Both the position numbers and the translations under genes were made by a program. This document shows positions 1 to 8,549 of a DNA stretch of 45,624 nt, in pieces (within the stretch, counting starts at the first letter, position 1; each line of letters starts with the position of its first letter). The DNA is from JBDNFP01 sp041689775. GTDB lineage: Bacteria > Bacteroidota > Bacteroidia > Cytophagales > Spirosomataceae. The stretch lies in contig JBDNFP010000323.1 of NCBI GenBank assembly GCA_041689775.1, forward strand, positions 1-45,624, read 5' to 3'. The notes beneath the pieces were generated by a model that was given only the letters and a program-made list of their open reading frames with translations, had not been told where the DNA came from and did no database searches.

Positions 1-552
1 AAAGGAGATAGGAAAGTAGTTATTTTAGTACTGATTCAGGTTCAACCGACCACAAAGGTTACTAAATACGAGACTTTTTTCTAAACTTTTACCATATTTT
101 ATATAATTATAAGAGTATTAATTTTTATAAGAAAACCCTGTATTCATAACTGATTCCTCTAATGAAACAAATTGTGAATGAAAAGCTACCCAGCCAACCC
201 AATCTACGTATGAGATATACGAGTTTGAGTAGCTTGTGACCCCTACTCGTCGTAATTTAAAACCAGGTTTAGCAAGGAAAGTTAAACTGTGAGCGTATTG
301 AAATCAGGCTTTTGATGGTTCAATATCTGCATTAGATTACAGATTGCAGCGTACACTTGTCTAATAAGGTAAGGTTTCGGTAGAGTGTAAACTCTTCTTT
401 TCTCAGTTCCCTAGCCCTACTATGATTGTAAACCCTGCAGCACGGCTCGCTGCCGAACGATCTGCCGCGCGGTGACGACTAGTTACAGACCTCCGGACGG
501 TCTTTCATTGCCCTTGCTTTCCTACTCCGTAATTTTGTAGACCTCACAACAA
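1..552. other. Non-coding region with RNA-like hairpins
   Basis: No open frame of convincing coding character is visible on either strand. The sequence is AT-rich at the left and has a GC-rich patch around 437-503. Visible inverted repeats are 183-189 with 229-235 (AAGCTAC/GTAGCTT) enclosing 207-211 with 217-221 (CGTAT/ATACG), 443-446 with 452-455 (CGGC/GCCG), and 487-491 with 499-503 (AGACC/GGTCT). I compared it by eye with remembered core motifs of RNase P RNA, tmRNA, SRP RNA and a tRNA T-arm and found none of them. It may carry an untranslated leader or an unassigned small RNA, or it may simply be the spacer after a gene outside the window. Confidence 0.4.
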
Positions 553-744
553 ATGCTTCTACCAATCAACAACACACTATTACATTCAAAATTAGCTAGT
601 TTTCCCGATTCCCAGCGCTATTTTGACTACCACCACGTGGGTTCTGATACCTTCGATGCCGTTAAAAAGCAGGAGTTCAAAATGGGAGGTGCCGCCAAGG
701 AGGATATGAATCACCTGATTGATAAATACGGACTGGAATGGTAA
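553..744 (+). CDS. Small hypothetical protein (63 aa), doubtful
   Basis: This is an ATG-started 63-residue frame directly after the structured non-coding region. The product is soluble, with no signal peptide or membrane segment. It has a histidine/tyrosine patch around residues 24-28 (YDYHH-like) and a charged C-terminal part ending in GLEW. I recognise no family. It converges with the MazG-type gene, with 26 bases between the two stops and no obvious hairpin there. The composition is not low-complexity and looks protein-like, which is why it is kept. It could still be a chance frame or the tail of a decayed gene. Confidence 0.35.
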   Translation: MLLPINNTLLHSKLASFPDSQRYFDYHHVGSDTFDAVKKQEFKMGGAAKEDMNHLIDKYGLEW

Positions 745-770
745 TTTTAGCTGGGAAATTGTAGTAGCTA

Positions 771-1094
771 CTACAATTTAGGGTTCTGCTTATGCCGATC
801 TTTATCTCTGATTGTTTTCTTCGCCATGTTTTTCTCGAAAGCTTCGGTTAGGTTGATCCCCGTTTGATTGGCCAAACAGATCAGTACCCACAACACATCG
901 GCCATTTCATCGCCTAGGTTTTTATCCATATCTGACTTCTTGAAGGATTGATCCCCGTAGGTGCGGGCCATAATACGGGCCAACTCTCCTACTTCCTCGG
1001 TAAGTATGGTCATGTTCGTTAGCTCCGAAAAGTACCTGACGCCGTATTCTTTGATCCAGGTATCTACCTGTTGTTGTGCTTCGTCTAGTGTCAT
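771..1094 (-). CDS. MazG-like nucleotide pyrophosphohydrolase
   Basis: This is a compact all-alpha NTP pyrophosphohydrolase of 107 residues, the length of the single-domain MazG/dCTPase-like group. The metal-binding signature is present as EEVGE at residues 33-37 (E33, E34, E37) followed by GDEMAD at 61-66 (E63, D66), which matches the EExxE...ExxD pattern that coordinates Mg2+. Family members hydrolyse non-canonical or surplus (d)NTPs to the NMP plus pyrophosphate in the cytoplasm; the exact substrate cannot be read from the sequence. The gene begins 35 bases after the stop of dtd on the same strand, so the two probably form a small housecleaning operon covering nucleotide and tRNA quality control. 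Confidence 0.9.
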   Translation of the reverse strand: MTLDEAQQQVDTWIKEYGVRYFSELTNMTILTEEVGELARIMARTYGDQSFKKSDMDKNLGDEMADVLWVLICLANQTGINLTEAFEKNMAKKTIRDKDRHKQNPKL

Positions 1095-1129
1095 TTTATT
1101 TGTTGGTAAGTTATACGATGAGATATGCC

Positions 1130-1582
1130 CTAGCTTCTGCTCTTTGAGTCGATGACAATCGTAACCGGTCCATCATTCAATAGCCTGACCTTCATGTCAG
1201 CGCCAAATTCTCCCGTCGCGATGGTTTTCCCCGTTTCACGATTCATAAATTGAATCATTTTTTCGTAAAGGGGGATGGCTACTTCCGGGCGCGCGGCTTC
1301 AATGAATGAGGGTCGGTTTCCTTTTTTCGTGCTGGCGTGCAGGGTAAATTGACTGATCAGAAGAATATTGCCGTCTACACTTTTCAAGTCCAGATTCATC
1401 TTACCTTCTGGATCGCCAAAAATTCTCATGTTGATGATTTTCCGGCCTATCCATTCTGTGTCCTCGGTCGTATCGTGGGTAGTGATCCCCAGCAACACCA
1501 GAAATCCATTCTCAATTTGACCTTTAATTTCTCCGTCAATGGTGACGGAGGCCTCGCTTACTCTTTGAATAATGGCAATCAT
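1130..1582 (-). CDS. dtd: D-aminoacyl-tRNA deacylase
   Basis: The 150-residue product is the normal length for DTD, the homodimeric enzyme that hydrolyses D-aminoacyl-tRNA (and glycyl-tRNA-Ala) to remove mischarged residues before translation. The N-terminus starts with the typical MIAIIQRV strand. The two signature motifs are both present: SQFTL at residues 77-81 and NDGPVT at 136-141, the latter matching NxGPxT, which forms the chirality-selecting pocket with the cross-subunit Gly-Pro. The start is an ATG at 1580-1582. It is the first gene of a likely dtd-mazG pair, and the zinc-finger gene upstream ends 74 bases away on the same strand. Confidence 0.96.
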   Translation of the reverse strand: MIAIIQRVSEASVTIDGEIKGQIENGFLVLLGITTHDTTEDTEWIGRKIINMRIFGDPEGKMNLDLKSVDGNILLISQFTLHASTKKGNRPSFIEAARPEVAIPLYEKMIQFMNRETGKTIATGEFGADMKVRLLNDGPVTIVIDSKSRS

Positions 1583-1656
1583 AAACAGAATTTAATTTTA
1601 CGTAAAATAGGGTACAGCTCCTGCCATTTGCAAAGTTCATACCCTGATAAAGTGCG

Positions 1657-2007
1657 CTAAGCACGATTGTCGCGCACGATCAGGTAAAAGTCCTTGTCGA
1701 GTTCGAGGTAGCCGTAGTCATACACAAAATAGTAGACGCTGCCTTTCTGCGTAACGCGTTGGCTGGTCATTAAAGAAAAGTCAAAACCTTTTGATGAAAG
1801 GGTTGCCCGGGTAGTTTTAGACTTATCGTCGGGGCAAAGCTCTTCCAGAATCCTCCGGTTACGTCGAAGTTGGTTATTGGTATTCCGTATGACGTTGTAG
1901 GAATCCGAATTTAACTTGTTGTTGTAGGCATTCCGGCACATATCGGAGCAGAACTTCTTATCAGCTCGACCCACAATCGACTCATCACATTCAAGACAAT
2001 TTTTCAT
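1657..2007 (-). CDS. Small zinc-finger protein of unknown function
   Basis: This is a 116-residue basic protein. Its N-terminus carries a treble-clef-like zinc knuckle: Cys4, Cys7, Cys20 and Cys24 in a CX2C-X12-CX3C arrangement followed by RNAYNN, the pattern seen in small CGNR/DUF2116-like zinc ribbons. The middle is basic (residues about 40-60, RNTNNQLRRNRR-like), and the C-terminus is rich in aromatic and beta-strand residues (SVYYFVYDYGYLEL). Nucleic-acid binding is an inference from the finger and the basic stretch. It is transcribed divergently from ssb across about 207 bases and has a good Bacteroidota-type promoter. dtd lies downstream on the same strand. Confidence 0.75.
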   Translation of the reverse strand: MKNCLECDESIVGRADKKFCSDMCRNAYNNKLNSDSYNVIRNTNNQLRRNRRILEELCPDDKSKTTRATLSSKGFDFSLMTSQRVTQKGSVYYFVYDYGYLELDKDFYLIVRDNRA

Positions 2008-2055
2008 GAATACTTAACTGAAAGGTTGAAATGAGCCTGATATAAGGCTGTGCTA

Positions 2056-2085
2056 CAAATATATACAATGATATTCATTTGCAAA
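2056..2085 (-). promoter_or_regulatory. Promoter of the zinc-finger gene
   Basis: Read on the minus strand, TTTG (2082-2085) is followed after 18 bases by TATATTTG (2056-2063). This fits the TTTG / TANNTTTG promoter used by the primary sigma factor of Bacteroidota. It lies about 50 bases upstream of the start codon at 2007. Confidence 0.55.
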
Positions 2086-2214
2086 CGACTACAAATGCTT
2101 TTATCCGATTATAATTAATTAGCAACCGAATCGGGTCCTTACAACATACCACCTTTGTATCATCAGTTCGAAACTGAACTAGATAATCACTAACAATTTA
2201 AACAATTAGAAAAC

Positions 2215-2547
2215 ATGAATTTAGTAAAATTGATCGGAAACATCGGAGGCGAAATCACAGTACGTGAATTTGAAAATGGTAAGGTAGCCTCGTTCAGCCT
2301 CGCTACGAATGAAAAATATACCAATAAGAATCAGGAAGAAGTAAATAATACTACTTGGCATACGGTAGTGGCTTGGGGAAAAATGGCCCACCAATGCGAA
2401 ACACTAGTGCGCAAAGGAAAGCTGGTTTCAATTGAAGGAAAACTAAACTACCGTCAGTACCAAAATAAAGAAAACCAAACGGTACGGATTACGGAGATTG
2501 TCGCCTACAAGGTGGAGGAGGTAGCCAAGAAGGAAGTAGCCGCGTGA
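2215..2547 (+). CDS. ssb: Single-stranded DNA-binding protein (short form)
   Basis: This OB-fold SSB of 110 residues begins MNLVKLIGNIGGEITV. It shows the family hallmarks of a conserved TWHTVVAWGKMA segment near residues 52-62 and a LVSIEGKLNYRQYQ-type strand near 76-90. It binds ssDNA in replication, repair and recombination. It is shorter than a standard SSB and ends YKVEEVAKKEVAA-like, with no disordered linker and no acidic DDDIPF-type tip for partner recruitment. It may therefore be a secondary paralogue rather than the replication SSB. It is monocistronic: the strong hairpin at 2559-2598 follows, and the next gene runs the other way. Confidence 0.92.
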   Translation: MNLVKLIGNIGGEITVREFENGKVASFSLATNEKYTNKNQEEVNNTTWHTVVAWGKMAHQCETLVRKGKLVSIEGKLNYRQYQNKENQTVRITEIVAYKVEEVAKKEVAA

Positions 2548-2558
2548 GGGATGTATTC

Positions 2559-2598
2559 AATTGAAAGCTGACAGGGTAGTACTGGTCAGCTTTCAATT
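2559..2598. terminator. Bidirectional terminator between ssb and mgtE
   Basis: A perfect 14-bp inverted repeat (2559-2572 with 2585-2598) has a 12-base loop and sits between the two convergent stops. The arms begin and end in AATT, giving partial T-tracts on both strands. Confidence 0.75.
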
Positions 2599-2607
2599 AG
2601 AATCTAG

Positions 2608-3960
2608 TCAAAGACCAAGTAGTATATGGGCTAAGCCGAAATACACACCATAGCCGATGAGGTCATTGGCGGTGGTGATAAAGGGACCCGAAGCAACGGC
2701 CGGGTTAATACCTAGCTTATTAAGCATCAGGGGCGTGACGGTACCCATAAAGGAAGCCAGAAATACCACCGATAACAGGGCAGAGGAAACCACGATGGCT
2801 AGTTGCAGTTCGTTTCCAATCAGTAAGTTGAATCCAAAAACGATGATACTGATAATAATACCATTGATAAAGGCTACCCCAAACATACGGACTAAACGTT
2901 GCCATACCCCCGTATCCAAGCCTGATTTGTCGGCGAGGCTTTGGAGAATGATCGAGGAGGTTTGAATACCGACATTACCACCCGTGGAACCGATGATCGG
3001 GATGAAGGCAGCCATAGCGGGAACGACTTTTAAATCGCCTTCAAAAAAACCAATGAACTTTGCGGCCAGAATTCCACCCATCATACCGACCAATAGCCAA
3101 GGTAAACGAGCCTTGGTTTGTTCCCAAACCGTGTCGTCTTCCTCGACGTCGCCGGTAATACCCGCCATAGCCAACGTATCCGAGCTTGCCTGCTCGGTAA
3201 TAACGTCTACCACGTCGTCGATTGTAATGCGGCCGAGTAATCGCCCTTGAACGTTAACGACGGGTATGGCATCAAGGTCATAGCGCTGCATGAGCTCGGC
3301 GATTTCCTCGGCGGGCCGGTAGGTCTCTACGTAAATAATACCTTTGTCGTAAATACTCTCAACTTTGGTATTCTTATGAGCTAGTACAATTTTTTTCAGG
3401 GAAAGTAATCCAAGGAGGCGATCATGGTCATCCACTACGTATACGGCGTATACTCTTTCCACATCCTCGGCTTGTAGGCGTAGCTCCTCAATGCACTGAT
3501 TCATATTCCAATTCACATTGGCTTTTACAAGTTCCTTCTGCATCAGACCTCCCGCTACGTCGTCGTCGTAGTGCAGCAAATCCAAGATGAAGCGGGCCTG
3601 CTCGCGGTCTTCCAGTAAGGCAATGACTTCCTCTCTGACCCTAATGGGTTGTTCGTTGAGCAAATCAACGGCGTCGTCAGAATCAAAGAGATTGACGTAA
3701 CGGGCTATCTCTTCGGAAGTAAATGTTTTGAGAAAGTCTGTCCGTTCGTCGGCATCTAACGCCGCCAGAATTTCCGCACCTACCTTCGTTTCCAGCTGAT
3801 TGATCAGGTACCGAGCCCCATCACTTTCAATTTCGTACAGGATACCCGTCACGTCGGCAGGGTACATGCCTTCCATCTCGGCTTTCAGGGTAGCCGAGTC
3901 CTGATTTTCGATCAGTCTTAGTATGTGATCAAGATACTCTTTGGTAAGTTCGAAAGTCAT
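2608..3960 (-). CDS. mgtE: Magnesium transporter MgtE
   Basis: This is an inner-membrane Mg2+ channel/transporter of the MgtE family (450 residues from the chosen start). In order it shows the helical MgtE_N domain (about 20-125), a pair of CBS domains (about 130-250) that sense cytosolic Mg2+, a plug helix, and a five-helix membrane domain. The membrane part contains the IGSTGGNVGIQ pore segment and a late TTANDLIGYG motif whose Asp corresponds to the Mg2+-selectivity aspartate of the family. The frame stays open to an upstream TTG-type start at 4005, but the ATG at 3958-3960 (MTFELTKE) is preferred because it avoids overlapping rsmA. It follows rsmA by 19 bases and is likely co-transcribed with it. 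Confidence 0.96.
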   Translation of the reverse strand: MTFELTKEYLDHILRLIENQDSATLKAEMEGMYPADVTGILYEIESDGARYLINQLETKVGAEILAALDADERTDFLKTFTSEEIARYVNLFDSDDAVDLLNEQPIRVREEVIALLEDREQARFILDLLHYDDDVAGGLMQKELVKANVNWNMNQCIEELRLQAEDVERVYAVYVVDDHDRLLGLLSLKKIVLAHKNTKVESIYDKGIIYVETYRPAEEIAELMQRYDLDAIPVVNVQGRLLGRITIDDVVDVITEQASSDTLAMAGITGDVEEDDTVWEQTKARLPWLLVGMMGGILAAKFIGFFEGDLKVVPAMAAFIPIIGSTGGNVGIQTSSIILQSLADKSGLDTGVWQRLVRMFGVAFINGIIISIIVFGFNLLIGNELQLAIVVSSALLSVVFLASFMGTVTPLMLNKLGINPAVASGPFITTANDLIGYGVYFGLAHILLGL

Positions 3961-3979
3961 GCTGGTCCATATTTTTTGT

Positions 3980-4771
3980 TTATCCCCGAAGGGGATTCTC
4001 CTCATTCGTGGCAGCTACTAGCTGCTGTGTCAGCTTTACAAAATCATCTACCCCTAGCTGTTCAGCTCGCTTGTTCAGATAGTCTGATTCAAAGGTAACT
4101 CCCAACGGTTTCAATGCATTACGTAACGTTTTTCTTCTTTGGTTAAAACCAGTTTTCACCACCCGGGTAAACAACTTTTCGTCACAGTCGAGTTGTTGGG
4201 TCTTGTTGCGTACGAGTCTGATTATACCAGATTGAACCTTGGGAGGTGGATCGAAGGCCCCGGGAGGCACACTGAAAAGGTACTCGATGTCGTAGAATGC
4301 CTGCAACAGCACACTCAGAATACCGTAGTCTTTGTTTCCGGGGGGGGAAGCAATGCGTTTGGCAACTTCTTTTTGCAACATGCAGACTACCTCCGGTACC
4401 CTGTTGCGTTGTTCGAGTACCCTGAAAAATATCTGTGAGGAAATATTATAGGGGAAGTTTCCAATGATGGCGATGGGGTCCTCGGTCAGTTGGGAGAGGT
4501 TCCAGCGTAAAAAATCCCCCTCGACAATCCGGGGAGTCAGTTCCGGGTAGTTTTGTTTCAGGTAGGTAACTGACTCACGGTCAATCTCAATTACGAATGT
4601 TTCAAAATCTGTCTTTGGTAATAAGTATTGCGTCAATACCCCCATCCCTGGGCCTATTTCCAGCACTTTCTTGTAGCCTTGGTGAGACGTAAGGCTTTCC
4701 ACGATTCGTTGGGCAATGTTTAGATCCCGAAGGAAATGCTGTCCTAGGTGTTTTTTTGCGCGTACTTTCAA
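3980..4771 (-). CDS. rsmA: 16S rRNA dimethyladenosine transferase
   Basis: RsmA/KsgA dimethylates two adjacent adenosines in helix 45 of 16S rRNA (A1518/A1519 in E. coli numbering) during 30S maturation, using S-adenosylmethionine. The 263-residue product is the usual length. It has KKHLGQHFL at residues 6-14, the SAM-binding EIGPGMGVLT near 38-47, and the catalytic NFPYN motif at 105-109 (NLPYN in most members; Phe for Leu is a mild change). No ATG or GTG lies in frame upstream before a stop, so the start is the TTG at 4769-4771. The gene is divergent from the histidine kinase and heads an rsmA-mgtE unit. Confidence 0.96.
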   Translation of the reverse strand: MKVRAKKHLGQHFLRDLNIAQRIVESLTSHQGYKKVLEIGPGMGVLTQYLLPKTDFETFVIEIDRESVTYLKQNYPELTPRIVEGDFLRWNLSQLTEDPIAIIGNFPYNISSQIFFRVLEQRNRVPEVVCMLQKEVAKRIASPPGNKDYGILSVLLQAFYDIEYLFSVPPGAFDPPPKVQSGIIRLVRNKTQQLDCDEKLFTRVVKTGFNQRRKTLRNALKPLGVTFESDYLNKRAEQLGVDDFVKLTQQLVAATNEENPLRG

Positions 4772-4805
4772 TAGGTAGTTCGTTGGTTATTGAGCTAATT
4801 AGCCC

Positions 4806-4825
4806 CAAAATTAATCCTAAATTTG
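4806..4825. promoter_or_regulatory. Overlapping divergent -7 boxes (rsmA / histidine kinase)
   Basis: On the plus strand TAAATTTG occupies 4818-4825. On the minus strand TAATTTTG occupies 4806-4813 (seen as CAAAATTA). Both match TANNTTTG and face outward towards the two divergent genes. The -33 elements are less clear. The closeness suggests that the two promoters could interfere. Confidence 0.4.
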
Positions 4826-4887
4826 TAAATTTAGCCTACGAAGACTGAGCTTTCAGTCCTTTTATCCTCAGTACTAGAATACGTTCT

Positions 4888-7800
4888 ATGGAAACGATAC
4901 GTTCCTTTTTGGATTGGCAATCGGCCAATTCAACTCTTGATCACCTGAATCTGATTAGTATTTCACTTGATCTTGACTTTACGATTGAAACCGTAAGTCC
5001 TTATACCTTTCATAAGACGGGTTGGGAGGCGGCAGACCTAGTTGGAAAAAACTTTCTGGAGATCCTGATCCCGGAATCTGACCGGGAAGAAACCATGGAG
5101 CTTCTGGAAGATGGCCTATACCGGGGAATTAAAATCGAACGACGGGAAATACCCATTCTGGCAAAGAACGGTAGCCTGCGGACGGTGGTGATTAATTCCG
5201 TTTTGGTGAAAGAAGAGAACAGAATTCCGGTAAGCTTTTCCCTCGTGGGTGATGACATAACGCGTCGACTCCGAATGGAGTCTGCTTTGTCGCGCTCCAA
5301 TTCCCAGCTGCAAGATCTGGTTGATAATACCAGTGACCTCATTCAGCTGATTACCCTGGACGGCAAGTTTATATTCGTGAACAGGGCGTGGCGCGAAATA
5401 CTGGGATACAGTCAGGATGAGATCGCCTCCATTACGCTCACGAACATCCTCCACCCGCAGTTTCGGGAATCCACGCTAAGTCAGCTTAGTGAGATCCAAT
5501 CGGGGAAGGATGTGCCCTATTTTGAGACAGTATTTTTAAGTAAAGGAGGTCGAAAAATATTCCTTACCGGAAGCGTTAACTGCCGGTTTGATAACGGAGT
5601 ACCCACCGCATACCGTTGCATCCTGCATGATTTTACGGAGAAAATCAGAGCCGAAAAGGCGCAAAATCTGTATTACAGTATTGCCAACTGGACCATCAGT
5701 ACCCAAAATCTCGATGACCTCTACTATAATATTCATCTGGAACTGGGGAAAATTATCGACGTCAAAAACTTCTTTATAGCGCTGTATGACCAGTCGAAAA
5801 GTTTTCTGTATTTTCCTTACTACGTAGATGAGTACTTCAAAGGAAAATTAAAGTTTACCAAGCGTAGATTGGGGAACGGCCTTACCGAGTACGCCATTGC
5901 CTCCAACCGTCCTCTGCTCCTTTTTAAGGAAGATATCCAACGGCTGGCAAAAACCAATAGTTTGTACCTCTACGGTAGTACTCCCGAAGTACTACTTTGC
6001 GTGCCTTTAAGAATAGGTGACCGGGTGACGGGTATTATTGGGGTAAAATCGTACGATAACGCCAACACCTACGATGCCCGTGATCTGGAACTCCTGGAAT
6101 TTATATCGGGACAGGTAGCCCTGGCTATTGCCCGAAAGCAAAGTGAAGAAGAGCTCAGTAAATACGCTGCCCGACTTGATGCCATTTTTGACAGTAGTAC
6201 CCACCTGATCTGGTCGGTGAACAAGAGTTTTCAACTGACGTCCTTTAACCGAAATTATTCTGACCTGATAAAAGGACAACTCCACACGGCTCCGGCCTTG
6301 AACGTGAGCACCGAAAAATTGGGGTGGAGATTGGTAGGTAGTAATAACCGGCGTAATCTGGAAAACCGGTACCGGCAGGCGTTTAAGGGAGAACTTCAAT
6401 ACTTTGAAATGAAGATTGAAACGTGGGATAACTCCGAAATGTGGTTGGAATTTTATTTGAATCCAATTTTGTACGATGGTGGGGTCATTGAAGAAGTCTC
6501 CGGTATCGCCCGGGATGTTACCCGCCGTAAACAGGCGGAAATATCACTTCGGCAGAGCGAGGAGGTGTTCCGGGGGATATTCGAAAACTTGCAGGATATC
6601 TACTGCCGGATGGACCGGAAGGGGGTCATTACGATGATTAGTCCGTCGGTATTTAAGCGTACCGGGTATACTCCGTCGGAGGTGATGGGCAAAAATATCA
6701 TGGAATTCTTCACCGACGAAGCCCTCATTCACCGAGCCCTTTTCAAGCTCCGGCGGGATAAAAGCTTGCGCAACATTGAAGGGACTGTTCGGGTAAAAGA
6801 TGGCGGAGAGCGTCAGTTCATGTTTAACATGTTGATGTTTACCGACGAAAAAGGTAGTCCGGTGGAAATAGCGGTACTCGCCCGGGATATTACGGCACTA
6901 AAACGAAACGAGCAAGAACTCCTCAAAGCCAAAGAGCAGGCCGAACATTCGCTAAAAGTAAAAGAAGGATTCCTGGCCAATATGAGCCACGAAATCAGGA
7001 CACCGATGAACGGGGTGATTGGGATGATAGACCTTTTGATCAATACCAAGCTTAACGATGAGCAGCGGGATTACATTCAGACCATCAAACGTTCGTCGGA
7101 AACATTGCTCCACATTTTGAACGATATTCTCGATTTGTCAAAAATCGAGGCGGGAAAAATGGCCCTGCACGAAATGCCATTATCGATCAGGGAGCTATTA
7201 GATAAGTTGGTTTCTTTGTTTGGTCAAACCGCCAGAAATAAAAATAACGATCTGATCTACGAGCTCGCTCCTGAGCTACCAAAGTACGTGATTGCTGATC
7301 AGACGAGATTGTTGCAGATACTATCCAATCTTACGTCCAACGCCTTAAAGTTTACCGAGAACGGATCAGTTAGGTTAAAAGTAAAGTTGGTTGACAAAAA
7401 AGGTAAAATTAATAAGATCAAAGTGGAGGTGTATGATTCGGGGATCGGAATCTCCGAGGAAGATCAAAAACTCCTGTTTACATCCTTTACTCAGGTAGAT
7501 AACTCATCACGCAAATCTTACGGTGGTACCGGCCTCGGACTTTCCATCTCCAAGCAACTGTGTAAGCTGATGAACGGAGATATTGGGGTTGAGTCGGAGA
7601 TGGGGTCGGGAAGTATGTTTTGGTTTACTTTTGAAACCAAAGAAACTTCTATTGCGCCTTCCATGGTGGTGGAAAACGAGGAGGAAGCTTTTATTGATAA
7701 TGTTTTTACGGACTACCACCCCCTGATTTTATTGGTGGACGACAACATGGTAAACCGAAAGGTAGCTAGTGAAATTCTTAAAAAAGCGGGCTGTATCGTC

Positions 7801-8496
7801 GATACGGCCGAGAGTGGTTTTGAGGCCATTGATAAAGTAGCGGAGGTGTATGCCAATCCCGATGGGTACTACGATATCATTTTTATGGATATCCAGATGC
7901 CCGATATGGATGGGGTAGAAACCACTCGAAAACTGCACGAAGCTAATCCCAAACTACCACCCATCATAGCGATGACCGCCTATTCTATGAAAGAGGATCG
8001 GGATAGGTTTATGAGTCAGGGTATGGACGATTATATGGCCAAGCCTATCCGGGCTCAACGCCTGATCGGTAAGGTCCAGGAAGTAATTGGGGCGGCGCCT
8101 AACCGTCAAATGGGAGAAATGCAACGGGTTATTGCGCAGGAAATGTCTCTTCCGGTGCTGGACCGTAGTATTGTGAACCAGTTGATGCAAATAGGTGGAA
8201 TGGACCTTGTACTTTCGGTATATGATGATTTTGTGACGGAGTCGAACGACCTGGTGAGTGAAGCATTGATAGCTTACGAAAATGGAGATATAGCTAGGGT
8301 GAAGAGTAATCTGCATACCCTCAAAGGAAGCGCGGGTACGGTGGGGGTAATGCAGGTAGCAGAAATCGCAATGGAGGCCGAAGCTTGCCTGAAAACGGAC
8401 GATACCAGCACCCTTTCGGAAGCATTACCCAAATTGCAACTAGCCTACGGTAAGTTTCTGGAAAACCATAAAAACTGGCTAGAGGAGTGGTTGTGA
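4888..8496 (+). CDS. Hybrid sensor histidine kinase (PAS-PAS-GAF-PAS-PAS-HK-REC-HPt)
   Basis: This 1202-residue protein contains a whole phosphorelay. I read it as PAS (about 20-128), PAS (136-255), GAF (265-415), PAS (425-548), PAS (560-680), HisKA with phospho-accepting His701 in MSHEIRTPMNG, and an HATPase domain (about 800-920) with SNLTSNALKFT, DSGIGI and GGTGLGL boxes. A receiver follows (D951/D952, phospho-acceptor D1001 in FMDIQMPDMDG, K1052), then a C-terminal HPt domain with His1143 in HTLKGSAG. No membrane segment or signal peptide is visible, so sensing is probably cytosolic. The ligand is unknown. No output regulator is adjacent; a lone HPt and a lone receiver lie 3-5 kb downstream and are possible partners. 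Confidence 0.93.
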   Translation: METIRSFLDWQSANSTLDHLNLISISLDLDFTIETVSPYTFHKTGWEAADLVGKNFLEILIPESDREETMELLEDGLYRGIKIERREIPILAKNGSLRTVVINSVLVKEENRIPVSFSLVGDDITRRLRMESALSRSNSQLQDLVDNTSDLIQLITLDGKFIFVNRAWREILGYSQDEIASITLTNILHPQFRESTLSQLSEIQSGKDVPYFETVFLSKGGRKIFLTGSVNCRFDNGVPTAYRCILHDFTEKIRAEKAQNLYYSIANWTISTQNLDDLYYNIHLELGKIIDVKNFFIALYDQSKSFLYFPYYVDEYFKGKLKFTKRRLGNGLTEYAIASNRPLLLFKEDIQRLAKTNSLYLYGSTPEVLLCVPLRIGDRVTGIIGVKSYDNANTYDARDLELLEFISGQVALAIARKQSEEELSKYAARLDAIFDSSTHLIWSVNKSFQLTSFNRNYSDLIKGQLHTAPALNVSTEKLGWRLVGSNNRRNLENRYRQAFKGELQYFEMKIETWDNSEMWLEFYLNPILYDGGVIEEVSGIARDVTRRKQAEISLRQSEEVFRGIFENLQDIYCRMDRKGVITMISPSVFKRTGYTPSEVMGKNIMEFFTDEALIHRALFKLRRDKSLRNIEGTVRVKDGGERQFMFNMLMFTDEKGSPVEIAVLARDITALKRNEQELLKAKEQAEHSLKVKEGFLANMSHEIRTPMNGVIGMIDLLINTKLNDEQRDYIQTIKRSSETLLHILNDILDLSKIEAGKMALHEMPLSIRELLDKLVSLFGQTARNKNNDLIYELAPELPKYVIADQTRLLQILSNLTSNALKFTENGSVRLKVKLVDKKGKINKIKVEVYDSGIGISEEDQKLLFTSFTQVDNSSRKSYGGTGLGLSISKQLCKLMNGDIGVESEMGSGSMFWFTFETKETSIAPSMVVENEEEAFIDNVFTDYHPLILLVDDNMVNRKVASEILKKAGCIVDTAESGFEAIDKVAEVYANPDGYYDIIFMDIQMPDMDGVETTRKLHEANPKLPPIIAMTAYSMKEDRDRFMSQGMDDYMAKPIRAQRLIGKVQEVIGAAPNRQMGEMQRVIAQEMSLPVLDRSIVNQLMQIGGMDLVLSVYDDFVTESNDLVSEALIAYENGDIARVKSNLHTLKGSAGTVGVMQVAEIAMEAEACLKTDDTSTLSEALPKLQLAYGKFLENHKNWLEEWL

Positions 8497-8509
8497 TCAA
8501 GAAGGTAAA

Positions 8510-8541
8510 AAGAGAGGGTAGCTGCCGGGCTACCCTCTCTT
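8510..8541. terminator. Bidirectional terminator
   Basis: A perfect 13-bp GC-rich inverted repeat (8510-8522 with 8529-8541) has a 6-base loop. It lies between the stop of the histidine kinase and the stop of the convergent peptidase gene. Confidence 0.8.
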
Positions 8542-8549
8542 CTCATTCC

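Noticed and set aside
1..552. RNase P RNA, tmRNA, SRP RNA or tRNA
   Set aside because: The conserved core motifs I remember for each (such as the RNase P GAGGAAAGTCC and the SRP tetraloop region) are absent on both strands.
3961..4005. Longer mgtE start
   Set aside because: It would overlap rsmA by 26 bases; the ATG at 3960 fits the family N-terminus.
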